Shown: positions 1-4,026 of the stretch, one piece after another
How positions within the stretch are numbered: position 1 is the stretch's first letter
Layout of the letters: the number at the start of each line of letters is the position of its first letter
Made by a program: the position numbers and the translations under genes
NCBI GenBank assembly: GCA_009885515.1
Contig: VFKO01000164.1
Location: forward strand, 1 to 5,898
Reading direction: 5' to 3'
DNA length: 5,898 nt
From: Rhodobiaceae bacterium
GTDB taxonomy: Bacteria > Pseudomonadota > Alphaproteobacteria > Micropepsales > Micropepsaceae
Notes under the pieces: generated by a model
What the model was told of the DNA's origin: nothing
Databases searched by the model: none
The model's input: only the letters and a program-made list of their open reading frames with translations

Positions 1-1
1 C

Positions 2-79
2 TCCATGCGCCAACTGCAGAACGACCCCGAGAAAATCCGGTCCTTCTACCAAAAACCATCACTCAAATATGCTGCGTAA
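2..79 (+). CDS. C-terminal end of an unidentified protein (5' part outside window)
   Basis: An open frame runs in from the left edge and ends at TAA 77-79. It gives 25 residues beginning SMRQLQNDPEKIRSF and ending with the tail KPSLKYAA. The composition is that of an ordinary soluble protein end (charged helix, short aromatic tail), not random translation. I do not recognise the family and only the tail is visible. It ends about 15 bases before the IS4 remnant, so the gene may survive intact on the left. Its stop overlaps an ATG at 69 in another frame, discussed in the findings. Confidence is limited by the short length. Confidence 0.35.
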   Translation, partial: SMRQLQNDPEKIRSFYQKPSLKYAA

Positions 80-83
80 ATGT

Positions 84-95
84 GCATATACTTAT
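84..95. repeat. Left copy of 12-bp direct repeat flanking the IS4 remnant
   Basis: GCATATACTTAT matches 899-910 (GCTTATACTTAT) at 11 of 12 positions. The two copies lie exactly where the transposase homology ends and where the non-coding element end appears to stop. The length fits an IS4-family target duplication. Confidence 0.4.
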
Positions 96-748
96 GGACG
101 GATTAATACGAAGAACGCGCCCGCCTGATGGAACACATACAACCTTCTGAAATCGACATAGCCGCGATCCATGACATAAATCGCGCCCGCCTCCGGCGCG
201 ATCAGATCCAGCGCGAGGGCATCGCCCATTTTTCCATCGGAAACATGGATAAAACTGGGGATCGGGCCGCGCAGATCGAGAAGCGTGTGCAGTTTAACCG
301 CCGCTTTGGTCGAACGAAAATCGGCCCACGGAAACAGCGAGAGGCACAGATCAATCGTGGTGCTGTCGAGCGCGTAAACGGTGTTGGCAAGGCCGAGCCC
401 GATGTCGTCTTTCTCATAAAGCTTGCGCGCGCGGCGGATCAGAACGCCGGCAAGATCGAACCATATGCGCCAATCGCGCAACTCGTTCGCGTCGGCCAAT
501 GTCGACTTTGCGACAGGTCCACGCAGACCCATGCCGTACAATTTCGAGGGCCGCGCGCGAAGGCAAACTTCGATGTCGCGCAGGCTCTCGCGATACGTCA
601 ACTGCGCAAATGCCATGGAGCGAAACTGTTCCGTGCACCGCAGGGTTCGCACACGAACATCGCCATCATACTTGGCGACAATGCGATCAAAGCTCGTCCA
701 TGGGACGAAATCCATGACCTGCGAAAATAGCGTCCGGCCAGTGTTCAC
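92..748 (-). pseudogene. IS4-family transposase, C-terminally truncated (DUF4372-type N-terminus)
   Basis: This is a 218-residue fragment of an IS4-family DDE transposase, the enzyme that cuts and joins the ends of its own element. Residues 1-65 resemble the DUF4372 N-terminal domain of many IS4 transposases (MNTGRTLFSQVMDFVPW, then FRSMAFAQLTYRESLRDIE). The DDE_Tnp_1 core follows: the first catalytic Asp is D128 in YALDSTTIDLCL and the second is D194 in YVMDRGYVDF. Reading stops at residue 218, just after the AFFV strand. About 150 or more residues normally follow and carry the catalytic Glu in the YREE region, so the product should be inactive. The start is GTG at 746-748, with a GGGGAC Shine-Dalgarno-like stretch upstream. 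The stop codon lies inside the flanking direct repeat, so the final two or three residues are probably not transposase sequence. Confidence 0.85.
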
Positions 749-898
749 GGCGATGTCCCCGATTGGAAAAATCGAGGAATTTACCGTAAAGCCTTCATCC
801 CGCGTTCAAATCGACACCAACCAAAACCCATGCTAACTCTTTGCCAGGAAAAGCCTTTCCACACTGTACTCCGCGCTTAACCGGACGGCAGTGATACA
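96..898 (-). mobile_element. IS4-family insertion sequence remnant, truncated at the transposase 3' side
   Basis: The transposase fragment (92-748, minus strand) identifies an IS4-like element. The region 749-898, upstream of its start, is the non-coding end of the element. The opposite end, with the last part of the transposase and its terminal repeat, is missing. No inverted partner of the right-hand sequence (minus strand beginning near 898, TGTATCACTGCCGTCCGG) is visible near 96. Boundaries are taken from a 12-bp direct repeat with one mismatch, GC(A/T)TATACTTAT, at 84-95 and 899-910. IS4-family elements duplicate about 9-12 bp of target, so this fits a target duplication, but with one terminus lost the boundaries remain provisional. 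Confidence 0.6.
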
Positions 899-910
899 GC
901 TTATACTTAT
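899..910. repeat. Right copy of 12-bp direct repeat flanking the IS4 remnant
   Basis: GCTTATACTTAT is the partner of the copy at 84-95, with one mismatch at the third base. It marks the proposed right boundary of the IS4 remnant and the left boundary of the broken reading frame that follows. Confidence 0.4.
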
Positions 911-1216
911 CACTCTCACTGGAAATTCAATTCGCGGCGGAGACTTTCGTGTTCGTTTGCTGCGCTGTCCGAAGAGCAGCAGCAGTACCTGACCGCGCTT
1001 CATCGGCGTAACCAGGATATTGACACCCGCAACTCCATCAGCGAGCCTTTCCTTCAGGATTTGCGCGACAAGGGTTACATTCGCTTCGTGAACTCAGATG
1101 ACATACACTACAACTACCTAGTCATAGTAACTGACCCTGGTCAGGACGAATTGAAGCGGGCGGCGCGCAGGGGTTGGCTTGCTTTACCGCGCACCGACGA
1201 GCGCAAAAGGCGTTGA
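911..1216 (+). pseudogene. 5'-truncated small protein, winged-helix-like (hypothetical)
   Basis: An open frame with protein-like composition enters from the IS4 remnant and ends at TGA 1214-1216. No ATG or GTG occurs in frame, and the first possible start (CTG 965) has no ribosome binding site. The 5' end was therefore probably removed or displaced by the IS. The visible part reads LSEEQQQYLTALHRRN, then FLQDLRDKGYIRFVNSDD, then YLVIVTDPGQDELKRAARRG. This order (helix, helix ending in a Leu-x-x-Leu-x-x-Lys-Gly-Tyr-Ile turn, beta wing, Thr-Asp-x-Gly, final helix) resembles winged-helix DNA-binding proteins. The similarity is one of pattern only and I cannot name a family. The stop is 13 bases before the next ATG, suggesting an operon with 1230-1397. 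Confidence 0.45.
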
Positions 1217-1229
1217 GGAGTCACTTGCC

Positions 1230-1397
1230 ATGACGTTTCGCAATTGGATTCGGGGCTTTTTTCGCAGTGCCACGTCAAGCGGTCAGACGAATGACGCCGC
1301 CGCAGGCGATGACTTGCCGGATGAGGGAAACGACAAGCAGGCCAAGACGGTAATGCTAATCAAGGCGAAATGCGCGTGGAGCGCACGCGGTCATTAA
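1230..1397 (+). CDS. Small hypothetical protein, probably the N-terminal part of a frameshifted gene
   Basis: The frame has 55 codons, starts MTFRNWIRGFFRS and ends at TAA 1395-1397. The start is well supported: GAGGAG at 1215-1220 lies 9 bases before ATG 1230, and the upstream ORF ends at 1216. An upstream in-frame start at 1179 would overlap that ORF and lacks a binding site. Residues 1-13 form a short basic, aromatic amphipathic stretch. Residues 14-40 are a polar Asp/Gly/Ser-rich linker (NDAAAGDDLPDEGNDKQAK). After residue 46 the frame reads KCAWSARGH and stops. One frame over, the same DNA stays open from 1360 to 1923, suggesting this is the N-terminus of a longer protein of about 230 residues. 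The family is unknown. Confidence 0.5.
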   Translation: MTFRNWIRGFFRSATSSGQTNDAAAGDDLPDEGNDKQAKTVMLIKAKCAWSARGH

Positions 1398-1506
1398 GGC
1401 ACATCATGCGCTTAGCCTTGCAGATCGCGCGAAAAACACGCCACGATGCGCTTGGGACAACGAAGAGGCGCGCGAAGAGCTCGTAAAGCTCTTCGCCCAT
1501 ATCGAC

Positions 1507-1923
1507 GTGAAATGCCGCCTTGAAGGCGACACGGTCACTGCATCGTTTCCGGTTTCAGAGACGGCGGCGTCCATTCTCACCATCAAGCCGGAATCTGTGA
1601 CCCCAGAAGAAGCAAGATATGGCAATCTTTCGCTTTTGAGATTGGCGGTGATTACACCTTTGAAGGGACCAGAAGTCGTTTTGGCGGAAACCGCCAACCG
1701 GTTTAACATCACAGAGCGAATTGGAGCCCACGCCGCCCACTGCTATGGCGGATGGGGTATCCGGGACGGCAGACTTGGACTGTTCACGACGCTACCGTCT
1801 ACCATGTTCAAGCCGGGTCTTCTGCCACACATGGTTGTGAGCACCGCCATCCGCGTCCACTGGTTCAATCGATGGCTCAATAAAACAAGCTCAAGCGATG
1901 AACCCCGGCACAGCATTCACTGA
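1507..1923 (+). CDS. Hypothetical protein, probably the C-terminal part of the frameshifted gene (YbjN-like pattern possible)
   Basis: The longest version with a start codon is 138 residues from GTG 1507 to TGA 1921-1923. That GTG has no Shine-Dalgarno sequence. The frame is open and protein-like back to 1360 (KAHHALSLADRAKN, then WDNEEAREELVKLFAHIDVK), so 1507 is probably internal and the true N-terminus is encoded at 1230 in another frame. Visible pattern: alternating beta strands (CRLEGDTVTASFPV, LLRLAVITPL), a helix VVLAETANRFNI, two strands (AHCYGGWGIRDGRLGLFTTL), and a long C-terminal helix ending near WFNRWLNK. This order loosely recalls YbjN/type III chaperone-like folds, but the match is by shape only. 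The context is an accessory region between two insertion sequences. Confidence 0.45.
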   Translation: MKCRLEGDTVTASFPVSETAASILTIKPESVTPEEARYGNLSLLRLAVITPLKGPEVVLAETANRFNITERIGAHAAHCYGGWGIRDGRLGLFTTLPSTMFKPGLLPHMVVSTAIRVHWFNRWLNKTSSSDEPRHSIH

Positions 1924-1948
1924 CGGGTCTGCTGAGGTGGTAATTTCG

Positions 1949-1956
1949 GTTAAAAC
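1949..1956. repeat. Left 8-bp target-site duplication of the IS66 element
   Basis: GTTAAAAC is identical to 3497-3504 and directly abuts the GTAA terminus of the element. Eight bases is the usual IS66-family duplication length. Confidence 0.9.
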
Positions 1957-1971
1957 GTAACTGCCCAGGTT
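1957..1971 (+). repeat. IS66 left terminal inverted repeat
   Basis: GTAACTGCCCAGGTT is a perfect 15-bp match to the reverse complement of 3482-3496. By chance the complementarity continues three bases outward into the target duplication (AAC at 1954-1956, GTT at 3497-3499). The inward match stops after 15 bases. Confidence 0.92.
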
Positions 1972-2026
1972 CTGCGATGCTGACGCGATTCTGATTGGAT
2001 TTTTCTGGACGCTGGAATCACTTTCC

Positions 2027-2054
2027 GATTCAAGAATCATATGATTCTCGAATC
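2027..2054. promoter_or_regulatory. Palindrome centred on the IS66 transposase start codon
   Basis: AGAATCATATGATTCT (2033-2048) is a perfect 16-bp palindrome whose centre falls immediately before ATG 2041. After one mismatched pair (A2032/C2049) the symmetry resumes with GATTC (2027-2031) and GAATC (2050-2054). As RNA it would fold into a hairpin hiding the start codon. As DNA it could be an operator for a dimeric repressor. Hiding the start in read-through transcripts is a known way insertion sequences limit transposase synthesis. Which role applies here is inference. Confidence 0.5.
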
Positions 2055-3471
2055 ACCAGCGGAGCCGTCGCGGAAAGAGCTGATTGCGCTTATCCATGCG
2101 CAGGCCGCTGAGATATCGGCGTTGAAGGTGCAGGTAGCGGAACTTGAGCGCCGGCTCGGCCTGAACAGCTCCAACAGCGGTAAGCCGCCTTCGAGCGACG
2201 GGTTGAAGAAGCCGGCGCGGGTGGCGAGCCTGCGCGAGCGCTCTGGCAAAAGGCCGGGTGGGCAAAAAGGCCACAAGGGCGAGACCCTGCGGCAGGCCGC
2301 CGATCCAGACGAAATCGTCGATCATTTTCCTTCGATTTGCTCTGGATGCGGCGCGCCGCTGACACAACGCATGGCGCGCGATCACACGGCCCGTCAGGTG
2401 CACGATCTGCCCGAACCCAGCCCCCTTGTCGTCACCGAACACCGGGCTCATATTTGTGGCTGCGCGGGCTGCGGCGCGCAAACGAGCGCCTCGTTTCCCG
2501 ATGGCGTGAACGCGCCCGTGCAATATGGTGCGCGGATTGCCGCCTGCGCGATCTATCTGCTGCATCAACAAATGCTTCCACAAAAGCGCCTCGTCGCGCT
2601 CATGAGCGATCTGTTCGGAATCAGGATCGCCGCCGCGACGCTCGAGGGCATGAGCCGTGCCTGTGCCGCGCGCCTGAAGGGGTTTGCTGAGACCGTGCGG
2701 GATCTGGTTGCTGGCGCACCGGTGAAGCACATGGACGAGACCGGCTTTCGCATCGGCGGCAAGACCCAATGGCTGCACGTGGCGTGCACGATCCTGCTGA
2801 CGTTCTATCGCACCTGCGCCAAACGCGGCTCCCTGCTCGCCGGCGTCACGGGGATTGTCGTGCACGATCACTGGAAGCCGTATTTCACGATGACGGGCGT
2901 GCTGCACGCCCTGTGCAACGCGCATCATCTTCGCGAACTCAAAGCACTCGTTGAAATCGAGAAAGAGGATTGGGCGCGCCAAATGCAGCGATTGCTGCGC
3001 CGCGCCTGTCACGCCGCAAACCTCGCGCGAGAACGCGGCATTCCCCTGAAGCTGGGCCTCGTCGCGCGCGTCGAGCGGCGCTACGACGCGATTGTCGTGG
3101 CGGGCCTGACCTTTCACGAGGCGCAATCGCCGCTGGCGCGTGCCGCGCCGGAGCGGAGCGGCAAAACCCGCGGTCGCGCGCCACGCCGGACCGGACACAA
3201 TCTGCTGCTGCGCTTTGAAACCCGGCGAAGCGACACGCTGCGATTCTTGCGCGACCCTGCCGTTCCCTTCACCAACAACGAAGCCGAACGCGACGTGCGC
3301 ATGATGAAATTGCGCATGAAAATCTCCGGCGGCTTTCGCTCGACCGAGGGCGCTGCCGATTTCGCAACCATCCGCAGCTTCCTCTCGACGGCCAGAAAGC
3401 AGGGATGGAACATCATCCAAGCCCTGACCCGAGATCCAGCAGACCTCGCCAAAACATTGCGATGGGTCTAA
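2041..3471 (+). CDS. tnpC: IS66-family transposase (TnpC-type DDE transposase)
   Basis: This is a 476-residue transposase with the full IS66 domain order. Residues 12-39 form a leucine-zipper-like helix (IHAQAAEISALKVQVAELER). Residues 41-53 hold the family signature LNSSNSGKPPSSDG, followed by a basic stretch (RPGGQKGHKGE). A zinc-binding region has C100-x-x-C103 and C139-x-C141-x-x-C144. The DDE core (DDE_Tnp_IS66) has D232 in HMDETGFR, D276 in VHDHWKPYF and the acidic residue E416 in TNNEAERDVRMMK. The element-specific CNAHHLREL motif is at 292-300. The length is normal for the family, and no frameshift or missing catalytic residue is seen. ATG 2041 is the first in-frame start after the left terminus. 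It has no strong Shine-Dalgarno sequence and lies at the centre of a palindrome, suggesting deliberately low translation. Confidence 0.93.
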   Translation: MILESPAEPSRKELIALIHAQAAEISALKVQVAELERRLGLNSSNSGKPPSSDGLKKPARVASLRERSGKRPGGQKGHKGETLRQAADPDEIVDHFPSICSGCGAPLTQRMARDHTARQVHDLPEPSPLVVTEHRAHICGCAGCGAQTSASFPDGVNAPVQYGARIAACAIYLLHQQMLPQKRLVALMSDLFGIRIAAATLEGMSRACAARLKGFAETVRDLVAGAPVKHMDETGFRIGGKTQWLHVACTILLTFYRTCAKRGSLLAGVTGIVVHDHWKPYFTMTGVLHALCNAHHLRELKALVEIEKEDWARQMQRLLRRACHAANLARERGIPLKLGLVARVERRYDAIVVAGLTFHEAQSPLARAAPERSGKTRGRAPRRTGHNLLLRFETRRSDTLRFLRDPAVPFTNNEAERDVRMMKLRMKISGGFRSTEGAADFATIRSFLSTARKQGWNIIQALTRDPADLAKTLRWV

Positions 3472-3481
3472 AAACTCTTCC

Positions 3482-3496
3482 AACCTGGGCAGTTAC
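3482..3496 (-). repeat. IS66 right terminal inverted repeat
   Basis: AACCTGGGCAGTTAC is the exact inverted partner of 1957-1971. It starts 10 bases after the transposase stop codon, so the coding region nearly reaches the terminus. Confidence 0.92.
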
Positions 3497-3504
3497 GTTA
3501 AAAC
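3497..3504. repeat. Right 8-bp target-site duplication of the IS66 element
   Basis: GTTAAAAC is identical to 1949-1956 and directly follows the TTAC terminus of the element. Confidence 0.9.
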
Positions 3505-3554
3505 TTCAATTTACAGAATCGTTTGAGCGCCATCTCATGCGGTATCAACTTGGA

Positions 3555-3580
3555 GGACCCATTTGAAAAAAGGGGGGTCC
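3555..3580. repeat. Inverted repeat GGACCC/GGGTCC overlapping the terminator candidate
   Basis: GGACCC (3555-3560) and GGGTCC (3575-3580) form a 6-bp stem around a 14-base A-rich loop. The right arm shares bases 3579-3580 with the 3579-3593 stem, so the two structures cannot both form fully. Confidence 0.35.
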
Positions 3581-3593
3581 CCACCGGGTGGGG
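3566..3593 (-). terminator. Possible rho-independent terminator for tRNA-Arg (minus strand)
   Basis: Read on the minus strand, CCCCAC-CCG-GTGGGG (3593 to 3579) forms a 6-bp GC stem with a 3-base loop. It is followed by ACCCCCC and then six T (3571 to 3566). The seven-base gap between stem and T run is longer than usual. The site is about 135 bases beyond the tRNA 3' end, so this is a weak candidate. Confidence 0.3.
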
Positions 3594-3648
3594 TCTGCCA
3601 GAAATGAAACGGCAAAAAACGAAAACTAAAAACTCTCAACTGTTTGCG

Positions 3649-3691
3649 ATGCTTCCCATGTGCTTCCCAATGCAAAATACTTGGGAAGCAT
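3649..3691. repeat. Triple repeat: two direct copies and one inverted copy of TGCTTCCCA
   Basis: TGCTTCCCA occurs at 3650-3658 and again at 3661-3669, with an 11-base period. The inverted form TTGGGAAGCA occurs at 3681-3690. The second copy and the inverted copy form a perfect 10-bp stem (TGCTTCCCAA/TTGGGAAGCA) around a 10-base AT-rich loop. The first copy can pair equally well with the same right arm (ATGCTTCCCA 3649-3658 with TGGGAAGCAT 3682-3691). It resembles a protein-binding repeat cluster or a competing hairpin, and no T run follows it on either strand. Confidence 0.6.
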
Positions 3692-3727
3692 GTCCCTTCA
3701 ATTTAAGCGCTAACCCATTGAAAACAA

Positions 3728-3804
3728 TGGTACACCCGGAGCGATTCGAACGCCCGACCCCCAGATTCGTAGTCTGGTGCTCTATCCAGCTGAGCTACGG
3801 GTGC
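3728..3804 (-). tRNA. tRNA-Arg (anticodon ACG)
   Basis: A 77-base cloverleaf folds on the minus strand. The acceptor stem is GCACCCG with CGGGTGT (G1 pairs with U72 by wobble). It is followed by TA, the D arm GCTC-AGCTGGATA-GAGC, and the anticodon arm CCAGA-CTACGAA-TCTGG with anticodon ACG. The variable loop is GGGTC and the T arm is GGGCG-TTCGAAT-CGCTC. The discriminator base A and an encoded CCA complete the gene. ACG, modified to ICG, reads CGU, CGC and CGA arginine codons. The gene is divergent from the lipoprotein gene and faces the accessory region with its 3' end. The terminal G-U pair is slightly unusual, and the rest is canonical. Confidence 0.95.
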
Positions 3805-4026
3805 CTTGCACCAACAGCGCCGCCAAATTGCGGCGCCGGGCGAAAAGAGGCGCGGAACTTATGCCGCGCAAGCCAACGGCGCAAGGCCAGAAAAGATGAC
3901 CGGAAAAGCCCGGCCTCGCGCCATTTTGGGCCGCCAGAGGCACTTGCCCGCATTGCAACCGCGCCGGACGGGCTTATTGTCGCCGTGATCGTCGTGGAGT
4001 CTTCCACGGCCTCTGGGGTAAAAATC
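3805..4026. other. Divergent intergenic region between tRNA-Arg and the lipoprotein gene
   Basis: These 222 bases should hold the promoters of both flanking genes. For the tRNA, a weak minus-strand candidate is TTGCGC (3879-3884) and CATAAG (3858-3863) with a short 15-base spacer. A GC-only 7-bp hairpin, GCGCCGC-CAAATT-GCGGCGC (3817-3836), lies in the tRNA leader. Close to the lipoprotein start is a hairpin with six Watson-Crick pairs, CGTGGA/TCCACG (3993-4008), extended by a G-U and a G-C pair to 3991-4010. I see no gene here. Translation across the tRNA in the lipoprotein frame is an artefact. Confidence 0.4.

Larger units (their letters stand above)
1957..3496 (+). mobile_element. Complete single-gene IS66-family insertion sequence
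   Basis: The element is 1540 bp. It begins with GTAACTGCCCAGGTT (1957-1971) and ends with the exact reverse complement AACCTGGGCAGTTAC (3482-3496). It is flanked on both sides by the perfect 8-bp repeat GTTAAAAC (1949-1956 and 3497-3504). GTAA termini and 8-bp target duplications are typical of the IS66 family. It carries only the DDE transposase gene and no tnpA or tnpB accessory genes, as in the ISBst12-type subgroup. The intact ends, open reading frame and perfect duplication suggest recent insertion and possible mobility. It sits between the hypothetical ORF ending at 1923 and the tRNA-proximal spacer and interrupts no gene I can recognise. Confidence 0.93.
3505..3727. other. Non-coding, AT-richer spacer with several inverted repeats downstream of tRNA-Arg
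   Basis: No credible gene lies here. The stretch is visibly richer in A/T than its surroundings, especially the A-rich run at 3601-3635. It contains three repeat structures listed separately: 3555-3580, 3566-3593 and 3649-3691. It sits on the 3' side of the minus-strand tRNA gene, where elements integrating at tRNA genes usually lie. No integrase and no second copy of the tRNA 3' end are visible in the window. Confidence 0.6.

Noticed and set aside
128..836. Plus-strand open frames across the IS4 remnant (for example 128-730 and 423-836)
   Set aside because: They lie opposite the clearly identified transposase and have Arg/Pro-rich shadow composition.
96..898. Inverted terminal repeats for the IS4 remnant
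   Set aside because: GGACGG near 96 and near 883-888 are in the same orientation, not inverted, so they do not form element ends.
1179..1229. Upstream start at 1179 for the small ORF
   Set aside because: It overlaps the preceding ORF and lacks a binding site, while ATG 1230 has GAGGAG at ideal spacing.
2053..3483. Minus-strand open frame of 476 codons opposite the IS66 transposase
   Set aside because: It is a GC-rich shadow of the transposase, has no recognisable motifs and runs nearly into the right terminal repeat.
3523..4026. N-terminal extension of the lipoprotein frame back to 3523
   Set aside because: The extension translates the antisense of tRNA-Arg (VHPERFERPTPRFVV and similar, a well-known annotation artefact). 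The signal peptide and lipobox begin at ATG 4027.
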